NCBI GenBank assembly: GCA_013138865.1
Contig: WTBY01000073.1
Span: forward strand, 1-33,652
From: Helicobacteraceae bacterium
GTDB taxonomy: Bacteria; Campylobacterota; Campylobacteria; Campylobacterales; Sulfurimonadaceae
Direction of reading: 5' to 3'
Length of the DNA stretch: 33,652 nt
A program made the translations under genes and the position numbers. The notes below the pieces were generated by a model. The model was not told the DNA's origin. It did not search any database and saw nothing but the letters and a program-made list of their open reading frames with translations. Below, one piece after another: positions 25,648 through 33,465 of this stretch (positions within the stretch are counted from its first letter, which is position 1; each line of letters begins with the position of its first letter).

Positions 25648-26181
25648 GTGGAGAAGAAAAGTACCCTTCAAAAAATTGCTATATTAGCATTTTTAATTGC
25701 TGTAGGCTATTTTGTATATATCATATTTGCTGCTAAAGCATTATCCTATCTATCCAAAGATCCAAAAGCATGTATTAATTGTCATGTTATGAATACACAG
25801 TATGCTACATGGCAACATAGTTCTCATGCACGTCAAGCAACATGTGTAGAGTGTCATTTACCTACAGATGGCTTTTTTAATAAGTACATGGCGAAAGCTA
25901 GAGATGGTTTTAATCATACCGTAGCGTTTACATTCAATACGTATGATCATGCAATTAAGATAAGTGATGATGGTGCTTCAAGAGTTCAAAAGAACTGTAT
26001 CTCTTGTCATAAAAGTATCACTACAACATTAGCAACTAACTCTGACAAATATCACAATTTTAGTGATGAAAATGTTGAGAATGGAAGAAAATGTTGGTCA
26101 TGTCACAAACAGGTGCCTCATGGAAAAGTTAGAGGTCTAACAACTACGCCATACAACATAGGCGTTAAAGAAGTTAAATAA
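25648..26181 (+). CDS. nrfH: Cytochrome c nitrite reductase small subunit NrfH
   Basis: A 177-residue membrane-anchored tetrahaem cytochrome of the NapC/NrfH family. One N-terminal helix (about 8-28) anchors it on the periplasmic side. Four CXXCH haem sites are visible: CINCH (followed by VM, the NrfH-type CXXCHxM), CVECH, CISCH and CWSCH. It oxidises menaquinol and passes electrons to NrfA. Start GTG with AAGGAGG. nrfA begins 15 bases after the stop. This order and size match epsilonproteobacterial nrfHAIJ operons. Confidence 0.96.
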   Translation: MEKKSTLQKIAILAFLIAVGYFVYIIFAAKALSYLSKDPKACINCHVMNTQYATWQHSSHARQATCVECHLPTDGFFNKYMAKARDGFNHTVAFTFNTYDHAIKISDDGASRVQKNCISCHKSITTTLATNSDKYHNFSDENVENGRKCWSCHKQVPHGKVRGLTTTPYNIGVKEVK

Positions 26182-26196
26182 AATAAGGACAAAATA

Positions 26197-27699
26197 ATGA
26201 AATATAAATTGTTACTTTCAGGTTCAGTGATTGCAATAGGTTTTATGGCATTGATGGCTAGCAGCATTAATGAAAGAGAAGACGAGAGAGTCGCTCTTAA
26301 TAAAGTTCCTGTTGTTGCAGATAAAATTCAACATAAAAATGAAGAGTGGTCTAGATACTTTCCAAGACAATACAGTTCATGGAAAAAAACAAAAGAGAGT
26401 TCTGAAATTACAGATATGTTAAAAGAGAAACCTCAACTGGCTGTACTTTGGGCAGGTTATGGTTTTGCAAAAGACTATAATGCACCTAGGGGGCATTACT
26501 ATGCACTTCAAGACAACATTAACACTCTAAGAACTGGTGCACCAGTTGATGGAAAAACTGGACCAATGGTTACTGCGTGTTGGACATGTAAATCTCCAGA
26601 TGTTCCTAGAATTATTGAGAGAGATGGTGAATTAGAGTACTTTACTGGAAAATGGGCTAAATATGGACATGAGATTGTAAACCCTATTGGGTGTGCAGAT
26701 TGTCATAGCAACACAACTGGTGAATTAAGTGTAAGAAGACCTCACCTTGATAGAGCACTACAGTCTGCTGGTTTACCTACATTTGAAGACTCAACACATC
26801 AAGAAAAACGTAACCTTGTTTGTGCACAGTGTCACGTAGAGTACTACTTCCAAAAAACAGAGTGGACAGATAAAAATGGTAAGAAGAAAGTTGCTAAAGT
26901 TGTAACACTTCCTTGGGCAAATGGTTTAACAGCAGAAGGTGCTGAGAAGTATTATGATGACATGGGCTTTAAAGATTGGACACATAAAATTTCAAAAACA
27001 CCAATGTTAAAAACTCAACATCCAGGTTATGAACTATATAAAACAGGTATTCATGGTCAAAAAGGTGTTTCATGTGCTGATTGTCATATGCCTTACACTC
27101 AAGAGGGTTCTGTTAAATATAGTGATCATCAACTACAAAATCCATTAAACACTATGGACAGAAGTTGTATGACTTGTCATAGAGAGAGTGAAAAAACACT
27201 TGAAGAGATTGTTTCTAAAAAATATGATAGAAAAGATCAACTTCACGAACTAGCTATGGATAACTTAGCTAAAGCTCACCTTGAGACTGCAAAAGCGATG
27301 GAAGCTGGTGCAACTGACGCTGAACTAAAAGCTATTCGTGCAGATATTAGAAGTGGTCAATGGAAATGGGATTATGCAGTTGCGTCACATCCAGCATTCT
27401 TTCACGCTCCAGAGGAGACATTACGTCTTTTAGCTGTAGCTAATGAATCAGCTATGCAAGCTAGACTAGGTCTTGTTGCTGTTCTTGCTAAACATGGTGT
27501 AACTAACTATAGTGCTCCTGATTTTACAGACAAGAAAAAAGCTCAAAAACTAGCTGGTGTTCCACTACAAAAACTAGTAGACGCTAAAAAGAAATTTAAA
27601 GCTACATTAGAAAAAGAGTGGCAAAAACAAGCTATTAAAAATGGCAACTTAAATATGAAATACCGTAAAGGTGTTGATCAAGAGTCATCTTACTTTTAA
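26197..27699 (+). CDS. nrfA: Ammonia-forming cytochrome c nitrite reductase NrfA
   Basis: A 500-residue periplasmic pentahaem enzyme that reduces nitrite to ammonium by six electrons. An export signal lies at about 1-23. The catalytic haem site is CWTCK (Cys128-Lys132), the lysine-ligated CXXCK type. Four further sites follow: CADCH, CAQCH, CADCH and CMTCH. QCHVEYYF contains the conserved active-site Tyr region and KTQHPGYELY the conserved active-site His. Length is normal. An AAGGA ribosome site lies before the ATG. A folded intergenic segment separates it from nrfI. Confidence 0.97.
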   Translation: MKYKLLLSGSVIAIGFMALMASSINEREDERVALNKVPVVADKIQHKNEEWSRYFPRQYSSWKKTKESSEITDMLKEKPQLAVLWAGYGFAKDYNAPRGHYYALQDNINTLRTGAPVDGKTGPMVTACWTCKSPDVPRIIERDGELEYFTGKWAKYGHEIVNPIGCADCHSNTTGELSVRRPHLDRALQSAGLPTFEDSTHQEKRNLVCAQCHVEYYFQKTEWTDKNGKKKVAKVVTLPWANGLTAEGAEKYYDDMGFKDWTHKISKTPMLKTQHPGYELYKTGIHGQKGVSCADCHMPYTQEGSVKYSDHQLQNPLNTMDRSCMTCHRESEKTLEEIVSKKYDRKDQLHELAMDNLAKAHLETAKAMEAGATDAELKAIRADIRSGQWKWDYAVASHPAFFHAPEETLRLLAVANESAMQARLGLVAVLAKHGVTNYSAPDFTDKKKAQKLAGVPLQKLVDAKKKFKATLEKEWQKQAIKNGNLNMKYRKGVDQESSYF

Positions 27700-27703
27700 A
27701 AGT

Positions 27704-27784
27704 AGATGTTAAACGTTTTATCTAGGGATGCCCCCTAGGTATTACATCTTAAAATAGAGCGACTGAGAGTCCCTCTATTTTGAG
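27704..27784 (+). promoter_or_regulatory. Structured nrfA-nrfI intergenic region with two hairpins
   Basis: Hairpin 1: CTAGGG/CCCTAG at 27722-27738 with a five-base loop, enclosed by AGATGT near 27704 and ACATCT at 27744-27749. Hairpin 2: a 17-base arm at 27748-27764 pairs with 27768-27784 across a GAG loop, with one C-C mismatch and one G-T wobble; its core is AAAATAGAG/CTCTATTTT. Hairpin 2 ends exactly at the base before the nrfI ATG (27785). No U-tract follows, so it is not a standard terminator; a role in 3' protection of nrfHA mRNA or damping of nrfI translation is inferred. Confidence 0.6.
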
Positions 27785-30202
27785 ATGAATAAAAGGTTAT
27801 TTTTGATTTATAAAATAGTTAGTTCTTATAAAACCATGGTTTTATTACTTCTAATTTTAGCAATTGGTGCTGCATATGGTACTTTTGTTGAAAATGATTT
27901 TGGTTCTGCAATAGCCAGAGAGTTAATTTATAACAGTTGGTGGTATGAGCTATCGCTATTTTTCATATCTATAAATCTAATTAGCATAGTCCATAAAACA
28001 AAAATGTATAGAGTAAAAGCTAGAATGGTTTTTCACTTGGCCTTTGTTATCATCTTACTTGGTGCCTTTATTACAAGGTATTTTGGAACAGATGGAATGA
28101 TGTACATTAGAGAAGGTGAAAAGTCTAATGTAATTATGGTGGCTGAAAATATGCTGGAAGTGCCATTTGAAATTGAGCTAAATAAGTTTCAAATAACAAG
28201 GTACCCAGGTAGTAGATCGCCTTCTCAATTTAGCAGTCATGTTACACTAATAGATGAGAAAAATAGTAATACTTTTAAAACTGAAATATCTATGAATAAT
28301 ACACTTAGCTATAAAGGTTATAAGTTTTTTCAAACATCCTATGATGAAGATGAAAAAGGTACAAAACTATCTGTAAACAATGATCCAGGTGTAGAGGTTA
28401 CATATTTTGGTTATGCACTACTATTTTTATCTCTTATTCTTAACCTGTTTAATAAAAAATCTAGATTTCAATACCTAATAAGAAAAGTTAAAAATATAAA
28501 TATTACCTCTTTTTTATTACCTCTGTTGCTTCTATTATCAAACTCTCCTACGTATGCTGATGAAAATAGTTATATTCAAAACTATCTCATAGAGCACAAA
28601 GAGAACTCAAAAGAGTTAGCAGATCTGTTTGGTACACTAGTAGTTCAAGGACCAATAGGCAGAATGAAACCTCTTGACACACAAAACCGAGAAGTTTTAA
28701 ATAAGCTCACAGCTAAAAGCTCTTGGCAAGGTATGAGCGCAAACCAAGTAATGTTAGGTATGTTTGCTAGACCTAGCTTATGGAAAAAAGTTGATATTAT
28801 TAAAGTTAGAACACCTAAGTTAAGAGAGTTACTAGGTGCTAAAAAAGATCAAAAACTTCTAAGTTTTGTAGACTTTTTTGATGATAATAGCACTTATAAA
28901 CTAACAACTTTAGTAGAAAAAGCTCATAAGTTAGTTCCCTCTCGTAGAGGAACATTTGAGAGAGACCTTATTAGTGTAGATGAGAGACTAAATATTGCAT
29001 TTATGAGCTATAGAGGTGTACTTCTTACACTATTTCCACTTCCAGATAATGAACGTGACAAATGGGTAGATTTTAAAACAATGTTTAATATGGTAAAAAA
29101 TAGCAAAATAAAAAGAAGTACTAGTCGTCTTTTAGACGCTGTATATAATAGAAACTACTCTAAAGGTTTCTCATACGTAGAAGACATTAGAGAGTACCAA
29201 AACAGATATGGATCTACTGTTATGCCAACTAACAATAGACTCAGTACAGAGCTTTGGTACAACCAAATAGATCTATTTTTTAAATTGTCTATTATCTATT
29301 TAATGTTTGGTATAGCACTTCTTATATATGGAATAAGCTCAATTTTACATAATAAAATTAGAACTTCTAACGTAAATAAAGCGATATATAGCGTTGCTTT
29401 TTTACTTTTGTCTGTACATACATTTGCATTAGCATTAAGATGGTATATAGGTGGATACGCTCCTATAAGTAACACCTATGAGACAATGACATATATCTCA
29501 TACTCAGCTGTTTTAGCTGGTGTATTATTTTTAAGAAACTCAACCTTAGCACTTAGTGCTTCTTTTATAATGGCAGGTATTTTTATCTTTGCTGCTTATT
29601 TAGGAGAAATAGACCCTGAAATAACAAATCTTGTACCTGTCTTAAAATCGTATTGGTTAAGCATTCATGTATCTGTCATTACAGCTAGTTATGGCTTCTT
29701 TGGTGTAGGCGCAGTTATAGCTTTGATAACTATGGTACTTTACATTTTAAGAGATACAAAACGTCCTTATTTAGATGAACATATAAAACAGTTAACTTTT
29801 ATTACTGAGATAACTCTAATTTTAGGATTAACACTTTTAGTGATAGGAAATTTTTTAGGAGGTATTTGGGCAAATGAATCATGGGGTAGATACTGGGGCT
29901 GGGATCCAAAAGAGACTTGGGCATATATATCTATTTTAGTTTATGTTATAGTTTTACATATAAGACTTTTAAAAGATATATATACACCTTTTTTATTTTC
30001 TGTCTTATCTGTACTAGCTTTTTCATCAATATTAATGACATATTTTGGTGTAAATTTTTACTTAGCAGGAATGCACTCTTACGCCACAGGTGACCCTGTT
30101 CCAATTCCGACTTGGGTCTATATAATAGGTGGAATAGTTATCACAATGATTTTGATAGCATATCCTAAAAAAAACTTAAAGGAAAAAAATGAAAAAAATT
30201 AA
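27785..30202 (+). CDS. nrfI: CcsBA-type cytochrome c haem lyase NrfI
   Basis: An 805-residue fused ResB/CcsB plus CcsA protein of system II cytochrome c maturation. The N-terminal ResB part has about four membrane helices (residues about 18-36, 54-74, 78-98 and 205-222). A large periplasmic section (about 250-490) follows. The C-terminal CcsA part has the haem-handling WGWDPKETWAY signature (tryptophan-rich WWD loop) and the helix with FGIALLIYG. In Wolinella succinogenes the nrf-linked CcsBA attaches haem to the CXXCK site of NrfA; the same role is expected here. The ATG at 27785 has no good ribosome site and abuts a hairpin. An in-frame TTG at 27803, preceded by AAAAGG, is an alternative start. 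Confidence 0.92.
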   Translation: MNKRLFLIYKIVSSYKTMVLLLLILAIGAAYGTFVENDFGSAIARELIYNSWWYELSLFFISINLISIVHKTKMYRVKARMVFHLAFVIILLGAFITRYFGTDGMMYIREGEKSNVIMVAENMLEVPFEIELNKFQITRYPGSRSPSQFSSHVTLIDEKNSNTFKTEISMNNTLSYKGYKFFQTSYDEDEKGTKLSVNNDPGVEVTYFGYALLFLSLILNLFNKKSRFQYLIRKVKNINITSFLLPLLLLLSNSPTYADENSYIQNYLIEHKENSKELADLFGTLVVQGPIGRMKPLDTQNREVLNKLTAKSSWQGMSANQVMLGMFARPSLWKKVDIIKVRTPKLRELLGAKKDQKLLSFVDFFDDNSTYKLTTLVEKAHKLVPSRRGTFERDLISVDERLNIAFMSYRGVLLTLFPLPDNERDKWVDFKTMFNMVKNSKIKRSTSRLLDAVYNRNYSKGFSYVEDIREYQNRYGSTVMPTNNRLSTELWYNQIDLFFKLSIIYLMFGIALLIYGISSILHNKIRTSNVNKAIYSVAFLLLSVHTFALALRWYIGGYAPISNTYETMTYISYSAVLAGVLFLRNSTLALSASFIMAGIFIFAAYLGEIDPEITNLVPVLKSYWLSIHVSVITASYGFFGVGAVIALITMVLYILRDTKRPYLDEHIKQLTFITEITLILGLTLLVIGNFLGGIWANESWGRYWGWDPKETWAYISILVYVIVLHIRLLKDIYTPFLFSVLSVLAFSSILMTYFGVNFYLAGMHSYATGDPVPIPTWVYIIGGIVITMILIAYPKKNLKEKNEKN

Positions 30203-30560
30203 TATATTAGTTAGCGTTGCACTACTTGCAACAACATTGAGTGCACAAAGTGTTGATACAAATAATACGTTTTCAGAATTTACAAAAGTAGTAAATGAGC
30301 ATAAAAAACAGCAAGTAAAACCGTACTACCAAGGAACTGTAGTTAAAACTGAAAATGCTGGTGGCTATACTTATTTAGAGATAAAAGAGCATAATGGTAA
30401 AACATTTTGGGTAGCAGTTAGTGCTTCACCTGTAAAAGTAGGAGACTATGTAAGGTTTCAAAAAGAGTTAGTAACAAAAAACTTTAAAAGTAAAACACTA
30501 AACAAAACATTTGATGAACTAATGTTTGGATCAGACTTACAATATAAGGTTGTTAAGTAA
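30189..30560 (+). CDS. nrfJ: NrfJ-like small exported protein
   Basis: A 123-residue protein with an N-terminal signal peptide ending LLATTLSAQ (about 1-19). The rest is a small beta-rich domain: YYQGTVVKTENAGGYTYLEI, FWVAVS and KVGDYVRFQKELVTKNF, ending KTLNKTFDELMFGSDL. The pattern (motif KNFxSKtLnrTFdeiiF) is shared by small periplasmic proteins of unknown function. The position as fourth gene after nrfHAI matches NrfJ of Wolinella. It overlaps nrfI by 14 bases and has its own AAAGGA. Function not established; an accessory role in NrfA maturation is inferred from the operon. Confidence 0.75.
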   Translation: MKKINILVSVALLATTLSAQSVDTNNTFSEFTKVVNEHKKQQVKPYYQGTVVKTENAGGYTYLEIKEHNGKTFWVAVSASPVKVGDYVRFQKELVTKNFKSKTLNKTFDELMFGSDLQYKVVK

Positions 30561-30580
30561 AAAACGATCACAGTGTTATA

Positions 30581-30609
30581 AGTACCGTGTAAATTCATGA
30601 CACGGTACT
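30581..30609. terminator. Hairpin terminator between nrf and the second intI fragment
   Basis: AGTACCGTGT at 30581-30590 and ACACGGTACT at 30600-30609 form a perfect 10-base stem with a nine-base loop, just after the nrfJ stop. Only a short T-run follows on either strand, so termination may be weak. Its position between convergent genes suggests a bidirectional terminator. Confidence 0.6.
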
Positions 30610-30620
30610 TTAGTTATTAT

Positions 30621-31075
30621 TTAAAAATCTAAAGGACTAATAACTTTACTTTTATTCATTTCTGAAACAACATGAGTATATATCATAGTTGTTTCGACTG
30701 ATTTATGACCCAAAAGCTCCTGTATACTTCGCAAATCTATATCAGCTTGGAGTAGATGAGTAGCGTAAGAGTGTCTAAATATATGTGAAGTTACTCGCTT
30801 GTTTAGGTTGGCTTTTTGAGAGGCTACTTTGATGTTTCGTCCTAGAGTTTGTGCCATAACATGGTGTCTTCTTTTTTCTTTTGTTCTAGGGTCTGAAGAG
30901 ATACTTTTCATAGGAAATAAGTATTGCCATTTTTCTTCAAGCTTTGAGCGTGGGTATTTTTTATCTAAGGCATAAGGTATAAGGTATAAAAACGCTACCG
31001 TAACCATCTTCTAAATCTTGTTTATGAAGAGTTTTAACACTTTGCACCTGCTCAAGTAGTTTTATTTTTAACTGA
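30621..31075 (-). pseudogene. intI: Second integron integrase fragment, frameshifted and 5'-truncated
   Basis: The minus strand encodes about the last 150 residues of an IntI-class recombinase. [25 protein letters not shown] is in one frame; then [47 protein letters not shown] and a final ISPLDF are in another. The frame changes at a seven-base tandem duplication (ATAAGGT twice, 30972-30985 on the plus strand). It retains the second-box His and Arg, the LGH histidine and the Tyr, but lacks the first Arg box and the whole N-terminus. Protein similarity to the copy at 127-852 is very high over the shared part, but many codons differ, so the copies are not a recent duplication. Homology stops abruptly near 31075, where a truncated plus-strand gene begins. 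Confidence 0.85.
30972..30985 (+). repeat. Seven-base tandem duplication disrupting intI
   Basis: ATAAGGT is repeated twice in tandem. Removing one unit restores an uninterrupted minus-strand frame through [14 protein letters not shown], identical in pattern to the other intI copy, so this duplication is the inactivating lesson between the two half-frames. Confidence 0.8.
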
Positions 31076-31279
31076 TCGCGTGACATCATTAGTATACTAT
31101 TTATATTGTTACCAATATCAACAGTATCGGCATCGGATGAAGTTGCAGTCAAGGCACTAACAGCAGGAGCAATGGGACTTGGGTTTGCACTTCAATTAAT
31201 GGTAGTAGGTGGAATTTGGTATCTACTTAAATTTTTATATAAAAAGATTTTTAAATCAAATCAAAATAGGGAAAATTAA
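31076..31279 (+). pseudogene. 5'-truncated small exported/membrane protein gene
   Basis: The frame from 31076 to a TAA at 31277-31279 encodes ISILIFLLPISTVSA, like the core and cleavage region of a signal peptide, then SDEVAVKALTAGAMGLGFA, a single hydrophobic helix (LQLMVVGGIWYLLKFLY) and a basic tail. No ATG precedes the signal-like part: the frame begins at the junction with the intI fragment, so the start codon and n-region seem lost. TTG at 31106 is a poor alternative start. The next gene's ATG follows directly after the stop, implying a former two-gene unit. Architecture resembles a filamentous-phage coat protein or a small pilin-like membrane protein, but sequence does not prove either. 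Confidence 0.5.
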
Positions 31280-31687
31280 ATGTTGAAATATTTAATAGCT
31301 ATTTTTATATCTAGTATCTTAACCATAGAGGCAATGCCGATTAAAGATTTTAATAAATATTCTATTGAAGAAATTAATAAATTCTGGGCTAAACAAATTA
31401 ATAAAAAATGTCCTATCAGAAATGACAAGGTGACACGACAATTAAGTTGGGTAGCGCATGGTAAAATTGTTACTGTAAAAAAAGAGATTGATATGTACGA
31501 ATTAAGTGCATATGGTGCAGAAATAAAATTAAAAAACTATATGTATCCAATGGATAAAAGCATGGCATGTACTAACAAACTATGGAGCAAAGTTATTAGG
31601 AGAGGCACAATAGTGAAATTTAAATATATTGATACAAATAATAAATTCTTATTTAATATTTTTATTGATAAAAAGGATTGTAAATAA
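31280..31687 (+). CDS. Small secreted protein, unknown function
   Basis: A 135-residue protein, family not recognised. The N-terminus (about 1-18) is a signal peptide: LKYLIAIFISSILTIEAM. The mature part is charged, with three cysteines (in KKCPI, MACTN and the terminal DCK) and a YELSAYGAEIKLKNYMYP stretch that predicts beta-structure. An AGGGA ribosome site lies in the end of the truncated upstream gene and the ATG abuts its stop. It belongs to the integron-like accessory tail, where unknown single genes are the rule. Confidence 0.6.
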   Translation: MLKYLIAIFISSILTIEAMPIKDFNKYSIEEINKFWAKQINKKCPIRNDKVTRQLSWVAHGKIVTVKKEIDMYELSAYGAEIKLKNYMYPMDKSMACTNKLWSKVIRRGTIVKFKYIDTNNKFLFNIFIDKKDCK

Positions 31688-31829
31688 AATTCTAAAATAT
31701 GAGTAAACTAGAAATAAAAAATTTATATATTAAATGGTTATAATGTCTATTGAAGACTTGATTGGAATATCCAAAGTTGCAACCAAATGCAGCTTGGGAT
31801 AAAATAAAATATACAATATGAGGTAAACA

Positions 31830-32876
31830 ATGGATAATATTCAATACTATGTTGTAGTTGATAAATCAACTACATTTAACATTGAAGATGAAGAGAAAAT
31901 AAATAAAGTCGAAGTAGAATTTATAGATACAAAGCTTCCCTTTAGTGAAAAAACTATTGATACCTATTTAATTTCAAATGATAAAAATGAATGCGAAAGA
32001 TACATTAAAAATTTAAATAAAGATATACAAAAATATTTCCATATAGAACAAGTAGGAAGTGAAATACAATATACTGCTTTTATAGATATTTTAGGATTTT
32101 CAAATTACATAAAAACTGAAATAACTAATGATTATCAGGCAGAAGAATTTTATGATAATTTTAATGAAGTTATTGAGTATCTTAAACATGAAGAACAAAA
32201 TGAGTTTGCAATTGAGAAGGCAGATTATTTGAACGATATTAAACTTAGATACAGTTGGATTTCAGATACTTTTGTGGTTAGCCTAGAATATATGAATGAG
32301 ATTGAAAAAAATGATGAAAATATCATTAAAGGTATGATGATTTTTAAATTATCTATGATAATTGCTTCCATACACCATTTTATGGCGTCTAAATTTGGAC
32401 TTATTGTTAGAGGTGCAGTCTCATCAAAATATTCATGTATTACAGATAATTTTATTTTAGGAGAAGGTGTAGCAGAAGCTTCAAAACTAGAAAAAGAAAT
32501 AGCAATATATCCTAGAGTTGTTTTTGAAGAAAATATAATAAGTGATGAAATTCATGAAATAATAACACGAGAATATCAAGATAATGATTTAAATTTTATT
32601 TCAAAAGACTGTGATGGTTATTATTTTGTAAATTATTTAGCAATGTTGCAAAATATACCACCCATGATAGGGAAAATGTTTAAAATACCTGATGATAAAA
32701 TTAAAAAAACCTCAGTTAAACAAAAAATAAATGTAATTGAAAAGTATCAAAAAATAGTAGCAAATGGTTTTAAAATACCAAATGAAAAAGTTAAAGCAAA
32801 ATATACATGGCTAACTAATTACTTAGGAAGAGTTCTATTAAAAGAAAAATTTCAAAAAAATATTATTAATAATTGA
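31830..32876 (+). CDS. Nucleotidyl-cyclase-fold protein of unknown function
   Basis: A 348-residue protein. From about residue 78 it follows the class III nucleotidyl cyclase pattern: TAFIDILGFSNYI resembles the first strand with a metal Asp, YSWISDTFVVS fits the hairpin with the second Asp, and VRGAVSSKYSC...ILGEGVAEASKLEKE fits the IGIHTG...GDAVNLAARLE region. The Asn and Arg that stabilise the transition state in true cyclases appear as Ala and Lys, so activity is uncertain. Such proteins are common singletons in accessory islands. The first 75 residues are a separate, unrecognised N-terminal part. GAGG at 31820-31823 supports the ATG. Downstream, the toxin-antitoxin promoter overlaps its stop codon. 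Confidence 0.5.
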   Translation: MDNIQYYVVVDKSTTFNIEDEEKINKVEVEFIDTKLPFSEKTIDTYLISNDKNECERYIKNLNKDIQKYFHIEQVGSEIQYTAFIDILGFSNYIKTEITNDYQAEEFYDNFNEVIEYLKHEEQNEFAIEKADYLNDIKLRYSWISDTFVVSLEYMNEIEKNDENIIKGMMIFKLSMIIASIHHFMASKFGLIVRGAVSSKYSCITDNFILGEGVAEASKLEKEIAIYPRVVFEENIISDEIHEIITREYQDNDLNFISKDCDGYYFVNYLAMLQNIPPMIGKMFKIPDDKIKKTSVKQKINVIEKYQKIVANGFKIPNEKVKAKYTWLTNYLGRVLLKEKFQKNIINN

Positions 32877-32900
32877 GTTTCACTTAAGTTTTGCTATAAT
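32873..32900 (+). promoter_or_regulatory. Promoter of the toxin-antitoxin pair
   Basis: TTGAGT at 32873-32878 and TATAAT at 32895-32900 are 16 bases apart. The -35 box overlaps the stop codon of the upstream gene. Confidence 0.6.
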
Positions 32901-32908
32901 ATACTTAA
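32882..32908. promoter_or_regulatory. Inverted-repeat operator candidate over the toxin-antitoxin promoter
   Basis: The palindrome ACTTAAGT (32882-32889) and an ACTTAA (32903-32908) form inverted arms TTAAGT/ACTTAA that straddle the -10 box. This is where antitoxins of this class usually bind to repress their own operon. Confidence 0.45.
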
Positions 32909-32927
32909 ATAAATATTGGAGTATATT

Positions 32928-33173
32928 ATGCAAACTATGGCAATACAAATCCATGATGATTATGTTAATGATTTTATGAGTTATGTTAATAATCATAGTG
33001 ACAGTATAACTATCACAAAAGACAAGAACTTAGAATATGACCCTTACTTTTATGAAAGACAAAAAGAACTTCATAGTATAAGAGCTGATATTAAAAGTGG
33101 TAAGATGGAGATGTTATCGGAAACACAATATGAAAAAGAGATAGAGCAGTTTTTTTTAGAACTTGAAAAATAA
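32928..33173 (+). CDS. RelB/Phd-type antitoxin (putative)
   Basis: An 81-residue acidic protein directly upstream of a ParE/RelE-type toxin. The N-terminus (MQTMAIQIHDDYVNDFMSYV) resembles the short DNA-binding strand of ribbon-helix-helix antitoxins. The C-terminal half (RADIKSGKMEMLSETQYEKE) is the charged helix that usually neutralises the toxin. The ATG at 32928, preceded by GGAG six bases upstream, is preferred over an in-frame TTG at 32916, which would lack a ribosome site. The toxin starts two bases after the stop. Confidence 0.75.
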   Translation: MQTMAIQIHDDYVNDFMSYVNNHSDSITITKDKNLEYDPYFYERQKELHSIRADIKSGKMEMLSETQYEKEIEQFFLELEK

Positions 33174-33175
33174 GT

Positions 33176-33457
33176 ATGAAAATAATCCGTTCAAGAAAAT
33201 TTCAAACAAATCTTTTGGTAACTTTGCAACATATTGCCAAGGACAAGGTTAGTGCTAGTAAAAACTTTCAAAAAGAATTAGACAAACTAATAAATAATAT
33301 TCCAAATTTTCCATTTAAATATAGACAATCAATTTATTTTAGCGATAAAAATATACGAGATTTAATCTATAAGAAACACACTATAAACTACGAAATCAAT
33401 TTAGAAGACAACAGTATTGAAATACTAAATATTTTTAATCAAAACAAACCGTCCTAG
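33176..33457 (+). CDS. ParE/RelE-family toxin
   Basis: A 93-residue basic protein of the RelE/ParE fold. The pattern FQTNLLVTLQHIAKD...FQKELDKLINNIPNFPFKYRQS, then IRDLIYKKHTINYEI and ILNIFNQNKP, is the typical two-helix plus beta-sheet layout with the late YxIxY and IlxIfxxxxxP strands. Target (ribosome-bound mRNA or gyrase) cannot be decided from sequence. It is the second gene of the toxin-antitoxin operon and ends eight bases before an attC site, the usual spacing in an integron cassette. Confidence 0.85.
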   Translation: MKIIRSRKFQTNLLVTLQHIAKDKVSASKNFQKELDKLINNIPNFPFKYRQSIYFSDKNIRDLIYKKHTINYEINLEDNSIEILNIFNQNKPS

Positions 33458-33465
33458 AAGTTCAG

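Noticed and set aside
31076-31687. Filamentous phage (coat gene plus minor protein)
   Set aside because: Architecture only. No Zot-like ATPase, replication gene or other phage gene is visible.
31701-31746. Second attC-like site (AAAC at 31705 and GTTATAA at 31737)
   Set aside because: The cores are too close together and no 2L/2R pair can be found. AT-rich sequence gives such words by chance.
31743-31802. 19-codon ORF between two accessory genes
   Set aside because: Too short, no ribosome site, no recognisable family.
32916-32927. TTG at 32916 as antitoxin start
   Set aside because: No ribosome site precedes it. The GGAG at 32918-32921 serves the ATG at 32928.
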